A DNA stretch of 64,000 nucleotides, from contig JAFFJZ010000031.1 of NCBI GenBank assembly GCA_018340375.1, positions 682,001 through 746,000 of the forward strand. Reading direction: 5' to 3'. The position numbers were made by a program, and so were the translations under genes. Each line of letters starts with the position of its first letter. The first letter of the stretch is position 1. The stretch is from Gonatopus flavifemur. Lineage: Eukaryota; Arthropoda; Insecta; Hymenoptera; Dryinidae. The notes under the pieces were generated by a model that saw only the letters and a list, made by a program, of their open reading frames with translations, did no database searches and had not been told where the DNA came from. Below are positions 45,370 to 55,670 of the stretch, one piece after another.

Positions 45370-46150
45370 TGTAGAAGAACTACAGGTCAATCTGATTCAT
45401 ATAACTGGAGATACAATTCATTCTCAATGTTTTCTTCCAGAGTTCTATCTCTCCAGATTTCCCATCCAAGCTGGATTACATTTCTATTCCTAAAAACTTT
45501 TATTCTTATCTTTCATCATCTTTGTTTTGAATTGATTCAATTCTCGAATATCATGAATAATAAATATCTCCATTTTCATATATTTTGATATTTACAGATT
45601 ATTATTCTCAAATATGTGTTGAAAATCAAAATAGTCCCATTCAACCGCCCATTTTCCCCCTCATTCCAACATATATTCGATAATGAGGGTTTGTGAGAGT
45701 GAACATATGTGGGAATAGATATTCATCACAGTGATATGCAGGAAAGAATCATCTGACAATTGGCATGATTGAGAATACAGATCTCTAATGAAGAATGTTT
45801 GATTGAGAATAGAGTATTTGAGAGGAAGAATATTGCGGAGTGGTATATATGTTGAAAATGATATTATGGATGCGGATATTGTTTTTGAATGACTGAAGAT
45901 CAACCTGATTGATGTAGCTGGAGATAGAATTGATTCTAAAATATTCTCTCCAGAAGTTTGAATCCTCCAGTTGTTTTATTCAAGCTGAATTGTATTCTCA
46001 TTCTCACGAACTTTCATCTTCAGTCTTGACTACATTTGTTTTCAAATGATTCTATTCTTTCATATCATCAACTTCGAATATCCACATCTCCACATATTTT
46101 CACTTCTACAGGTCTGTATCCCCAAATATGTGTCGAGAATGGGAGAGAAT
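45370..46150. repeat. Two direct copies of a ~265-bp diverged repeat
   Basis: Copies at about 45370-45640 and 45885-46150 share, in order, GGTCAATCTGATT, CTGGAGATA-AATT, CTCCAGA, TCAAGCTG-ATT and CAAATATGTGT. Similarity is about 65% by eye. The intervening 240 bases show nothing recognised. Confidence 0.5.
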
Positions 46151-46193
46151 TTCATTCAACAGCAATTTCTGCACTTTCAATATGTACGAGGAA

Positions 46194-46279
46194 ATGAAGA
46201 CCTATTGAATCACAACAATGAAGACCTATTGAATCACAACAATGAAGACCTATTGAATCACAACAATGAAGACCTATTG
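46194..46279. repeat. 24-bp tandem repeat, about 3.6 copies
   Basis: The unit GAAGACCTATTGAATCACAA plus CAAT is repeated with almost no divergence. In one forward frame it encodes an eight-residue repeat, NEDLLNHN, inside a 93-codon open frame that otherwise resembles nothing. The repeat length keeps the frame, but I have no further evidence of coding. Confidence 0.85.
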
Positions 46280-46323
46280 GAGTACAAATATGTAGAAATA
46301 GATATCCATGATCAGATAAGATA

Positions 46324-47309
46324 TTAGGAATTGGGATTAATTCGTAGCGTTTTTTTAATGGAAAACAATTATTTATTCCGGATGAAAATCAAAGAACACA
46401 TTGATCAAAGTACTGTCCATCGTTCTCGACTACTTCCGACCATCTTTCGGGTAAGGAATGAATACCGTGTCGGGAGCACGCATCATCATGCATCAGATGC
46501 AATCCACGAATCGACCCATTTTTGGCAATATTCGTGAGAAGTGGATTTTAGCTCAGACAAGCTATGAGCAATCGAACGGAATGAATGATGATAATCAGAT
46601 AGCGTAATATCTGGAGAATACCGCGAGTGGGGTAGAACTTCCCATTCAAGTGTTTCGAGGTATGTGTCCACCAGTTTTGCGACGTGCGGACGAGCATTGT
46701 CGTGCAGCAAAATGACTTTTACGTGTCTTTTGGAGTATTCCGGTCGTTTTCCTTTCAATGCACGGCTTGAGCGTATCAATTGTAGTCGGTAACGATCCCC
46801 AGTTATGGTTTTATTCGGGTTCAACAGTTCATGATAAATCACACCCATCTGATCTCACCGAATACAGAGCTGAACTCAGACCCATTGATATCTGGCTTCG
46901 CCGCTGATTGTGATGGTTGGCCAAGCTTAACCCATGACTGTCTGCGCCTCGGATTGCCGTAATTGATCCATTTCTCATCGTCAGTAACAATTCTATGCAA
47001 GAAACCTTCCTTTTTCTGCCGTTGGAACAGCAGTTCACACGTCAAAAAACGCCTCTCGAAGTCCCTTGGGTTCAATTTATATGGGATCCAACGTCCTTCC
47101 TTCTGGATCATGCCTGAACTTTTCAGACGTTTTCCTACCGTTGATAAGTCAGTTCCCGATGATGTTGGGATTTCTTGAAGCGTTTGACATGAGTCTTCAT
47201 TGAGCAACGTCTCCGAATCAGTATCTTCAAATTTTTTGGCTGGTGTCACGTTCGAGGAAATTTTCACACGAAATTTTTCCAAAATGCTATACAATAATTT
47301 ACGATACAA
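46324..47309 (-). pseudogene. Mauritiana-like mariner, 5'-truncated and degraded
   Basis: On the minus strand the transposase starts abruptly inside the DNA-binding domain and continues with EGRWIPYKLNPRDFERR, LHRIVTDDEKWINYGNP (first aspartate), a frame break near 46845, GVIYHELLNPNKTITGDRY, LLHDNARPHVA (second) and YSPDITLSDYHH (third). The C terminus is disrupted after VDSWIAS. The terminal repeat at its 3' side reads TTAGGAATTGGGATTAATTC from 46324 and follows TA (46322-46323). The matching 5' terminal repeat is absent. Dead copy. Confidence 0.82.
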
Positions 47310-47384
47310 TTATATTTCACCTTAAGTGAACGTGAACTTCATTTCAAAACAATTCGCCGACTTCACGGAATTATATTTCGTTTG

Positions 47385-48290
47385 GAGATTTCCTCGAACG
47401 TCGATTGTGTACCGACGAGCGACGAAGCAACTCGTAACCTTTCTCTCTTTCCCTCGTGTGTGTGCCTCGGCGTGACCACACAACGGGTGCCTCTTTCTAC
47501 TTTGTCACTCTTTTTCCTTTCTTCACGCCATCTTCAACCTTTTTTTTTCCCTCTTACGCTTATGACTTGCACGATGGCTGTCGCCGAACCTAGCTACAAT
47601 AGCTATTCACATGTATGCGGGTGCATATATGTATTCATATATGCATTTGTATGCATGTGTATGCACGTAACCGCCAGAATTCTAAATTCCTATATTACTT
47701 TCTTTTGGACACACGGTTGATTGCTCTCCGCGAAGCCACGTGCCGTGGCTTTCCATTGTCGGGGCCAGCAAAATGCAGGCCTCAGCAGCGATAAGCCACG
47801 TACGAAAGCCCATCGGCAGGGAAATTTGACACCGGATTTCCTAGAAATCTTGGGGCATGTTGAAGTGCTGATTAGGCTGAGAACAATCAGCCTCCCACTT
47901 TTCACCATTGATTTCCTTCTTGGCCGGCGATTGCCATCGGGCAGTCAGTCTTCTCTCAACCGCGTTTTAAAACCGTTCGAAAAAGTAAGTACTCTTTCTC
48001 TCTCCCTCTCTCTCTGGGGCGTTGTCTCTCATGGGCGAGAATGCCGGCGCTACGAAAGCTCCACCAGGGGTTCATACTTTCCCTGGTGAAAATCTAGAAA
48101 GTGAACGCGTATATCCACCCTTCGAGCTATGAAGGGATGAGCGAAAAAGGAAAAGCTCGGGGCCCTTCCGCTCAGAGGACGGATATACACTGGAGCCCTT
48201 TTGATGGTGTCGGTTTATTCCTCCGCACTCATGGGTGCCATCGCTCCTGCGAGGGATCGAGAAAGAGAGAGAAACTCAAGAAGTAGTTCA
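47385..48290 (+). repeat. Unclassified ~0.9-kb block, copy 1 of a direct pair
   Basis: This aligns in the same orientation with 50858-51860. Shared landmarks in order are GACGAAGCAAC, GAAGCCACGTGCC, GCAGCGATAAGcCACGTAC, TTGAAGTGCTGATTAG, a CT-dipyrimidine run, GCGAGAATGCCGGCG, AGGCTCCACCAGGGGTT-like and a GAGAGAGA tract. A GTAAGTAC sequence sits at the same place (about 47987) as GTGAGTAC in the other copy. The block is richer in G and C than its surroundings. It could be a long terminal repeat and leader of an unknown retroelement, or duplicated host promoter and 5' exon sequence. No protein domain was recognised. Confidence 0.6.
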
Positions 48291-48589
48291 TTGTGTGAGT
48301 GCGTTTAGTTTCATTTTAGTTTTCACCCACGAAAGAGGAATTGGACAAGGCCTACACACCGAACAATAAATCATAATAATCAGTAATAGAAAAAAATCCA
48401 TAGTCAAAAAGAAACTTCAAAAATAAATCGAAACATAAACCAAGTGCCATACCAGCTCGCAGAACGGTGAGTGGAACTCTTTTCTATAGCTTTCCTTCCT
48501 CTTCCTTCTTACTTCACCCCTTCTCAATACTTCACCTCCTTCCTCCGGCATATACATATATATATATATAATATATATATATGCATATA

Positions 48590-50620
48590 CAGGGTGGGGC
48601 ATTTAAAGTGTCGCGGGCGTTTTTTTCAAAAATAAAGTGAGATACGAGGAAATTTTTCGGACAAAAGTTGTAGGGTACCGAGGGGGACATCCGATGGTGG
48701 CCTGGGCTTTGACCTCAAATCTCATCTTCAAGGGCATTCTGAGATCAACTCTTGTTTTTTAAATAGCATCTCATATTTTTTACTGCAGATTTGGATTCTA
48801 GGTCAAAAACCAAGAAACTTTTGTCTGAACCATTTTCCTGAAATCCGCGAAAATGGCGCTCTAATCGATGTTGTTCCATTTTGAATCTGACATTCGAATA
48901 ACTCGAAAACGAAGGGTCTTGCAGAAGAATGTTTCGTACAAAAGTTGTCAATACACAACACATTTCAATCGTCTACATTACCACCATTCAGAGCTCACGC
49001 GATGTAAACAAACGACGGGGTTCAGTGAAAATTCACGATTTTGAAAGTCAGTTTGTCAGGTACATTTGATTATTACTTGGTTTATGACAAATTGAAAATC
49101 ATGGATATCCGATACACGGTTTCTGAGAAGATCAATATGATCTACATTTACGGTAAAGTGCATGAGAACCCCAGACAAGCATATGACCTGTATGCAAAAC
49201 GATTTCCTGAAAGAACAACGCCATCCATTAGGTATTTTCAACGCATTACAAAATTATTCTCAGAAACGGGAAGTGTTACAAGGGAAAAACGACATCGAAT
49301 GGGAACTGTTAGTGGAGAAAATGCGGGAGTTAATGTACTAGCTGCAGTAGCCAATAATCCACACGTGAGCTCTCGTGAAATTGAACTCCATTCGGGAATT
49401 TCTCGAAGAAGTGTTCTTCGAATACCGAAACGTCACAAATTCCATCCGTATCACATTTGTTTGCATCAAGACCTTCACGGTGATGATTTCGAAAATCGTG
49501 TACAGTTTTGTCGATGGGGTCTAGCGCAAATGCACAATAACAACTTCATCAACATATTATTTTCTGATGAGTCGACGTTCACCAATCATGGTCAAGTAAA
49601 TCGACATAATATGCATTACTGGGCGACAGAAAATCCAAGATGGTTACGTCAAGTAGAGCATCAAAGACAATGGGCTGTGAATGTTTGGTGTGGTATTTTT
49701 CGATCTCGAGTAATTGGACCGTACTTCATTGCAGATACGCTAAATGGAGAGAAGTACAGACATTTCTTAGATCAAGTACTTCCAACATTACTTGGAGACA
49801 TACCTATCCAGGAACGATTGAATATGTGGTATCAACACGATGGTTGTCCATCCCATTATGCAGCCACAGCTCGAGAAATATTGGACAGAGATTATCCTGG
49901 ACGATGGATAGGACGTCGTGGACCAGTCCATTGGCCTGCCCGTTCTCCGGATCTTACTTCTCCAGATTTTTTTTTATGGGGATACATAAAAGATACAGTT
50001 TATCAACAAGCACCGACTACACCTGAGAATATGCGTCAACGAATCATCAATGCATGCGCGAGCATCAATGAAGATATTTTAGCACGAGTTCAGCAATCTT
50101 TTGTAAAACGTTTTGAAATGTGTATTGAAGTCGAAGGCCATCATTTTGAGCATCTACTGCATTGAAATTATCCAAGTGATGTAGACGATTGAAATGTGTT
50201 GTGTTTTGTCTGTTATACCCCATCACCTCCGTTTCAGTTCAAGGGGTCCCCCTTGGAATCAGACAACTTTTGTCCGAAACATTCTCCTCCCAGACCCTTC
50301 GTTCTCGAGTTATTCTAATGTCAGATTCAGTATGGAACAATATCGATTAGAGCGCCATCTTTGCGGATTCCAGGAAAATGGTTCAGACAAAAGTTCCTTG
50401 GTTTTTGACCTAGAATCCAAATCTGCAGTAAAAAATATGGGATGCTATTTAAAAAACAGGAGTCGACCTCGGAATGCCCTTGAAGCTGAGATTTGAGGTC
50501 AAAGCCAAGGCCACCATCGGATGTCCCCCTCGATACCTACAATTTTTGTCCGAAAAATTTTCTCGTATCTCATTTTATTTTTGGAAAAAACGCCCGCGAC
50601 ACTTTAAATGCCCCACCCTG
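48590..50620 (+). mobile_element. Complete DD41D Tc1/mariner-superfamily element with long TIRs
   Basis: The element is 2031 bases, flanked by TA (48588-48589 and 50621-50622). Both ends read CAGGGTGGGGCATTTAAAGT inward. The inverted similarity continues for roughly 390-440 bases, with one side carrying a ~55-base extra segment near 50205-50260. The transposase gene is at 49101-50165. Ends, duplication and open frame together make this the best candidate in the window for an autonomous element. Confidence 0.92.
49101..50165 (+). CDS. DD41D transposase, uninterrupted (354 aa)
   Basis: This is a cut-and-paste transposase of the IS630/Tc1/mariner superfamily. The ATG at 49101 was chosen over an upstream TTG because MDIRYTVSEKINMIYIYGKV matches the start of the DUF4817-type N-terminal helix-turn-helix. 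A second DNA-binding part covers about residues 70-110 (NPHVSSREIELHSGISRRSV). The catalytic domain has FSDES (D156), QHDGCPSHY (D247) and SPDLTSPDFFLWG (D289). With 41 residues between the second and third aspartates it is DD41D, a spacing I associate with the Visitor lineage. All three residues and the whole frame are intact. It sits between long terminal inverted repeats that probably hold its promoter and binding sites. Confidence 0.92.
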   Translation: MDIRYTVSEKINMIYIYGKVHENPRQAYDLYAKRFPERTTPSIRYFQRITKLFSETGSVTREKRHRMGTVSGENAGVNVLAAVANNPHVSSREIELHSGISRRSVLRIPKRHKFHPYHICLHQDLHGDDFENRVQFCRWGLAQMHNNNFINILFSDESTFTNHGQVNRHNMHYWATENPRWLRQVEHQRQWAVNVWCGIFRSRVIGPYFIADTLNGEKYRHFLDQVLPTLLGDIPIQERLNMWYQHDGCPSHYAATAREILDRDYPGRWIGRRGPVHWPARSPDLTSPDFFLWGYIKDTVYQQAPTTPENMRQRIINACASINEDILARVQQSFVKRFEMCIEVEGHHFEHLLH

Positions 50621-50857
50621 TATGACAAGAATGAAAGAGTTAGAAGACATCGGACACGTGATCAATCCATCCTCTTTGAAAACTCATTATCATTGTCACG
50701 TTCATGGGAGCTTCCGTGCACAAAATTTTTTTTCATTCCAATTTCAGTTCTTGATGTGTCCATTCTCCCAATATTTCATCATTTCAATGATCAATAACTT
50801 ACGGCCTAAATATTTCATTATCGCAAATGTTCACAGAATTTGTATACTCATTGGAAA
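50621..50857. other. Short spacer between DD41D element and repeated block
   Basis: AT-rich sequence without recognisable features. If the DD41D element inserted between the two direct copies, this is pre-insertion flank. The left flank at 48291-48587 contains a GGTGAGTGG donor-like site (48477) and an AT microsatellite. Confidence 0.4.
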
Positions 50858-51860
50858 ATTCCTTTGAAAGTCGGTCGTGCATCGACGTGCGATGAAGCAA
50901 CCCTTTTCTTTCTTCCTCTCCTCATTCTCCTTCCATATCGTGCTCATCGCACCACACCATGATTTATGGTGCTATGTGAGAACCTCTTTGTCCCTTCCAC
51001 GCCTCACTCTTCTTCGTCCGATGCGTTCTTACTCCGAATATCGCACGCTTGCTACTTCGTTAGCATGTGTGAGTGTTCCGACGTAGTACGTAACGGAAAC
51101 CTTTTCTTTTCTCTCTACATTGTTATTTTCCTATCGCTTTTCTCTACCTCCCGATCTTTCCTCACATCTCATGACCAACACAGTGTAAACTGTCTACCCT
51201 TCTTCAATTACAATAATCCCATTGAAATTTTCCCTCCAAATATTTAGTCATGGAAAATCCAAATTATTCATATACACCTTCGAAATACACCGGGTATTGT
51301 TCTTTGCCAAGCCACGTGCCTGGTTCCTCATCGCAGAGGCTGGCAGAAACGCGGGCCACAGCAGCGATAAGTCACGTACAAAGGCCCATCGCTCAGAAAT
51401 TCGGCACTCGAATTCCTAGGAATTTTGGTGGCAAGTTGAAGTGCTGATTAGACTGAGAACAATCAACCTCCCACTTGTCTCCCTTTCACTTATCCCGGTC
51501 GGCAATTGCCACTGGACTAGTCAGTCTTAACTGAACCGCGAACTGAGACCGTTTCAAAAAGTGAGTACTCTCTCTCTCTCTCTCTCTCTCTTCTCCTGGG
51601 GTTTTGTTCCCATCGGCGAGAATGCCGGCGGTACAAAGGCTCCACCAGGGGTTTATACTTTTCCCTAGACGGAATCCTAAAAGTTGTACTGTGTATCCAC
51701 TATCTGAACCATGGAGGGATGAGTTATGACGCAACTCGGAGCCTTTTCGCTCGGAGAGTGGATACGCATTAGAGCACCCTTCGATGTCATCAGAGTTTCC
51801 TCGTTTTACCTGGGCGCACTGCTGCTGCGAGAGGTTGGAGGGAAAGAGAGAGAGAGAGTC
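50858..51860 (+). repeat. Unclassified ~1-kb block, copy 2 of a direct pair
   Basis: This is the partner of 47385-48290, with about 75-80% similarity in the conserved 3' half (51310-51860) and less in the 5' half. It includes AAGCCACGTGCC, GCAGCGATAAGTCACGTACA, GAGAATGCCGGCG and pure CT and GA dinucleotide tracts. A GTGAGTAC follows AAAAA at 51560. Short open frames within it differ between the copies, which argues against protein coding. Confidence 0.6.
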
Positions 51861-52289
51861 ACGTTTTAGTGGATTTCATTTTTGACACCGCTTAACTGTG
51901 CAATTCGTTTCTAGCCTCAAATTGACTGTGTTTGTTCGATCTCAAATCACAAAAAAAGAAAACCCAAATTTCGGTATTTTTCCTGTGTTCAAGAAACTGA
52001 CTAAACTAATACTGTGATTAATCGAAAATACCCAGTTGAACCAAATCGGTTATCATGGACCCGAACTCCCCCCAGCCTACATCAATACTCCTCGTAGGTG
52101 AGTACAAAAAAAACACAAATAATATCCTACTCTCTCTGAGTGTATGCTGCCTGACCCACTTTCATTCTTCTTTTTTTTTCTTCTCCTCTTTTTTTTTCGT
52201 ATACCTCTTTCCCGACGGCATTAGGCATAGTTAGGAATGATCATTTTGACAATTTCGCACCTCAAATGATTCTCTCGAATATATGTATA
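51861..52289 (+). other. Possible 5' exon and intron start downstream of the repeated block
   Basis: An ATG at 52055 opens a 14-codon frame (MDPNSPQPTSILLV) ending at a strong donor-like TAG|GTGAGTAC (52097/52098), followed by polypyrimidine tracts. Copy 1 has a comparable donor-like GTGAGTGG at 48477 downstream of it. This could be the first coding exon of a spliced transcript that starts in the block. No downstream exon was found and the call rests only on signals. Confidence 0.25.
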
Positions 52290-53671
52290 CAGGGTGTCCC
52301 ATTTTAATCGCCGAATGCAAATATCTCAAAAACATGCATTTCAAACCAAAAGTACTTTGTACCAAAGTTGTTATACAAAGGGGAGGCCACAAAACTACGA
52401 CATAAGTTCCATCATAGATGGCGTTATGATCGATTAAAATGGGGTCAACATCATTTTTTTAAACGGGAACCCCCACTTTTTATGGCATATCTTGATTCTA
52501 AGCAAAAAACTGCGTAACTTTTGCTCGGAAATTTTTTCTAAATTTTCGAATATGGTGCCACAATCGATGAAAAATAAAGTCTATGAAACAATATGCGGAT
52601 ATCTTGTGGAATGCATTCGAGAGCCGAAATATCTCATTCGGATGTGGTTGTTGAGAGAGGGGACGACACAATGGTGATATCAGTTCCATAGTAGATGGCG
52701 CTGGGGTCGGTAGAAATGAGGTCAACTCCGATTTTTCAAATGGAAACTCCTACTTTTCATCGCATATCATGATTTTACGCGAAAAAATGAGGAATTTTTG
52801 TTTGAAACATTTTTCCTAAATTCTTGAAGATGGGGACGGTGGAAAATGAGGTTGATGAATAAGTTCTACTGCATTATATGTGGAGCAACGCTCAACAAAC
52901 AAATCGAAACAATAATGATTCCAGAGAAGAAATCGAACACAAAACACAATGAATGTCGTTCCCAAAACATTGAATTGAAGTCATCTATAATGTTTTGGAC
53001 ATGACATTCATTGTGTTTTGTGTTCAATTCCTTTTCTGAAATTATTCTTGTTTTGATGTGTTTGTTGAGCGTTGCTTCACACATAATGCAGTAGAACTTA
53101 TTCATCAACTTCATTCCCCACCGTTTCCATCTTCAAGAATTTAGGAAAAATGTTTCAAACAAAAATTCCTCATTTTTCCGCGTAGAATCATGATATGCGA
53201 TGAACAGTAGGAGTTTCCATTCAAAAAATTGAAGTTGACCTGATTTTTACCGACCACAGCGCCATCTACTATGGAACTGATATCACCATTGTGTCGTCCC
53301 CTCTCTTAACAACAACATTCGAATGAGATATTTCGGCTCTTGGATGCATTCCACAAGACATCCGCATATTGTTTCATAGACTTCATTTTTCATCGATTTT
53401 GGCACCATATTCGAGAATTCAGAAGGAAGTTTCGAGCAGAAGTTACTCAGTTTTTTCGCGTGGAATCAAGATATGCAATGGAAAGTGGGGGTTCCCGTTT
53501 GAAAAAATGATGTTGACCCCATTTTAATCGATCATAACGCCATCTATGATGAAACGGATATCGTAGTTTTGTAGCCTCCTCTTTGTATAACAACTTTGGT
53601 ATGAAGTACTTTGAGTTTAAGATGCATGTTTTTGAGATATTTGCATTCGAAGATCAAAATGGGACCCCCTG
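52290..53671. mobile_element. Fold-back element, 1.38-kb near-complete palindrome
   Basis: After TA (52288-52289) it begins CAGGGTGTCCCATTTTAATC. It ends, as reverse complement, CAGGGGGTCCCATTTTGATC before TA (53672-53673). Each arm of about 690 bases pairs with the other across the whole unit, meeting near 52980. No transposase resemblance is visible. The ends and TA duplication place it with Tc1/mariner-type non-autonomous elements and near the CAGGGTG ends of the DD41D element. Confidence 0.85.
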
Positions 53672-53739
53672 TATATATATTATCCTGTTCTCATTCAGAG
53701 CTAGAAACTATCAGTATCTCATTTGTATATATATATATT

Positions 53740-55023
53740 AGGTGTACAAATAAGTTTCCGCGGTTTGTCAAAAGATGGCCCCACCAGAAGGTTATGGAAA
53801 AATTGTCAGATGTAAAACGTAATATCCCAAGTTTAGTCATCTGGCAACACCATAACCTTAAAGTACTAGTGATTCCGTATCAGCATCACGTAATTTTTTT
53901 CGTGCAAAAATGTCAAGTTTTATTCCGAATAAGCATCATTTGCGGGAACTTTCGATTTACTTCTTCAATGTGAAAAAATCTGCAGCTGAGGCGCATCGAT
54001 TGCTTCTAGAAGCATATGGTGGAGCTGCTTTAAGTGAGAGAAGTTGTCAGGAATGGTTTCAAAAGTTTAAGAACGGTGAGTTTGACGTTAAAGACAAAGA
54101 ACGCAGTGGAAGGCCGAAAGTGTACGAAGACATGGAATTAGAAGTACTATTGGAGGAAGATTCGTCCCAAACGCAAAAAGAACTTGCACTCACTCTACAA
54201 GTGACTCAACAAGCAATTTCACATCGTTTAAAATCGTTAGGAATGTTTCAAAAACAAGGAAATTGGGTTCCATATGAACTAAAGCCGAGAGACGTTGAAC
54301 GCCGATTATGCATGAGTGAAATGCTGCTTGCCAGGAATAAAAAAAAGAGTTTTTTGCATCGTATAGTCACTGGTGACGAAAAATGGATTCACTACGATAA
54401 TCCAAAGAAGAGAAAGTCATGGGTTAAGCCCGGCGAACCATCAACATCGACAGCTAAGCCGAATATTCATGGAAAAAAACTCATGCTGTGTATTTGGTGG
54501 GATCAGCTTGGTGTCGTGTATCATGAATTGCTGAAACCAAGCGAAACCATTACTGGAGCTCTCTACCGAACACAATTGATGAGATTGAGTCGGGCACTTA
54601 AGGAAAAACGCGCCCATTACTACTCCAGACACGACAAAATTGTTCTTTTACACTATAATGCTCGTCCACATGTTGCGGCGCCGGTAAAAACATACTTGGA
54701 AACACTCAAATGGGAAGTTTTACTCCACCCGCCGTATTCACCAGACTTAGCCCCTTCTGATTATCACCTGTTCCGGTCGATGGCACATGGTCTGTCTGAG
54801 CAGCGCTTCACATCATATGAAGACACCAAAAATTGGGTAGATTTGTGGATAGCGTCAAAAGATGAAGAGTTTTTTCGACGGGATATCCGAATGTTGCCAG
54901 AAAGATGGGGAAAAGTAGTGGCAAATGATGGAAAATACTTTGAATAAAACGTAATGTACTTTTCCTTTACAATAAATTCCTAATTTTTTATAAAAAACCG
55001 CGGAAACTTATTTGTACACCTAA
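53740..55023 (+). mobile_element. Full-length mauritiana-like mariner
   Basis: This is a 1284-base element flanked by TA (53738-53739 and 55024-55025). Terminal inverted repeats starting TTAGGTGTACAAATAAGTTT are identical on both sides for at least 27 bases. The open transposase frame lies at 53910-54947 with normal short untranslated flanks. Confidence 0.95.
53910..54947 (+). CDS. Mariner transposase, 345 aa, open frame but D249Y
   Basis: The start MSSFIPNKHHLRELSIYFF matches the mauritiana-type start and the length of 345 residues equals that of the Mos1 transposase. The paired helix-turn-helix DNA-binding domain covers about residues 1-110 (AEAHRLLLEAYG, CQEWFQKFKNGEFDV, VTQQAISHRLKSLG). 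The WVPYEL and YSPDLAPSDYH linker motifs are present. The catalytic domain has GDEKWIHYDN (D156) and D284. At position 249 the expected aspartate is tyrosine (LLHYNARPHVA, GAC/T to TAT). All three aspartates bind the catalytic metals, so this protein is predicted to bind the ends but not cut. No other defect is visible. Confidence 0.95.
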   Translation: MSSFIPNKHHLRELSIYFFNVKKSAAEAHRLLLEAYGGAALSERSCQEWFQKFKNGEFDVKDKERSGRPKVYEDMELEVLLEEDSSQTQKELALTLQVTQQAISHRLKSLGMFQKQGNWVPYELKPRDVERRLCMSEMLLARNKKKSFLHRIVTGDEKWIHYDNPKKRKSWVKPGEPSTSTAKPNIHGKKLMLCIWWDQLGVVYHELLKPSETITGALYRTQLMRLSRALKEKRAHYYSRHDKIVLLHYNARPHVAAPVKTYLETLKWEVLLHPPYSPDLAPSDYHLFRSMAHGLSEQRFTSYEDTKNWVDLWIASKDEEFFRRDIRMLPERWGKVVANDGKYFE

Positions 55024-55025
55024 TA

Positions 55026-55415
55026 TATTTCCATCCAAGTTGTCCTTTCCATTATTCCAGAGGAATTATAACAGTAGCGACACCTAAATGAGACGCTGAT
55101 TCGTTTATTTCTCTTTCCCGCTCCCCATCCAAGTTATCTTTCTCAACAATGGGTGTTTCGAAACCTTTGAAAGGCAGTATTGATCCACTCGAGTGCATGG
55201 GTTCTCCGCTCGGGCCGATGCGCTTGCGATTCTCAGTGAGCAACGCTGAACCATCCCTTCAACACGAACCAAGCGACGTTGGTTCGACGACTTCTCACAT
55301 CGTCTCCTCCACCGTCGTAACATCATATCTCCTTTGGACAATTCTTTAATCTAGATACAGCCACGAAATACTTTTTAGGATTGATTGGAGTCAAGATTTT
55401 TCACGTGATAATAAC
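55026..55415. other. No recognised gene between mariner and Gypsy
   Basis: The part at 55100-55340 is less AT-rich and has 60-78-codon open frames on both strands without family features. The last five bases (55411-55415, ATAAC) are the target duplication of the Gypsy element. Confidence 0.45.
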
Positions 55416-55670
55416 TGTAGCGTACGTGATTAGCCTGAGAACAGTCATGGCCGTCGCCTAGGTGCGTGAGAATGTGTGTATGAGTGTGAGCGCTCGAGAA
55501 TGTAAGGAATGTGAGGAGAGGGGCGCGGCGCTCAGTCGCTCGCTGGATAACGCCATCGAAGCCACGTATTAGGCTACGTTGATCCACATGTATTTCTATA
55601 AATTCTGATTCATTGAATGTAGTTTACATATTCCTTTTGTTGTCTAATTCACTACATAAAGAACATCACA
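55416..55670 (+). repeat. Gypsy 5' LTR
   Basis: This is 255 bases, starting TG and ending CA. A hand comparison with the 3' LTR gives 11 substitutions and no length change, about 4.3% divergence. It should contain the promoter for the element's RNA, but no specific promoter motif is assigned. Confidence 0.93.

Noticed and set aside
47580..47720. Short membrane-like open frame on the plus strand in the duplicated block
   Set aside because: It is not conserved in the partner copy and contains an AT/TG-rich low-complexity segment.
49041..49100. Upstream extension of the DD41D transposase by 20 residues
   Set aside because: It starts at TTG, not ATG, and the family N terminus begins at MDIRYTVSEK (49101).
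55105..55349. Possible host coding exon between mariner and Gypsy
   Set aside because: Open frames on both strands are short, lack domains, and have no supporting splice signals.
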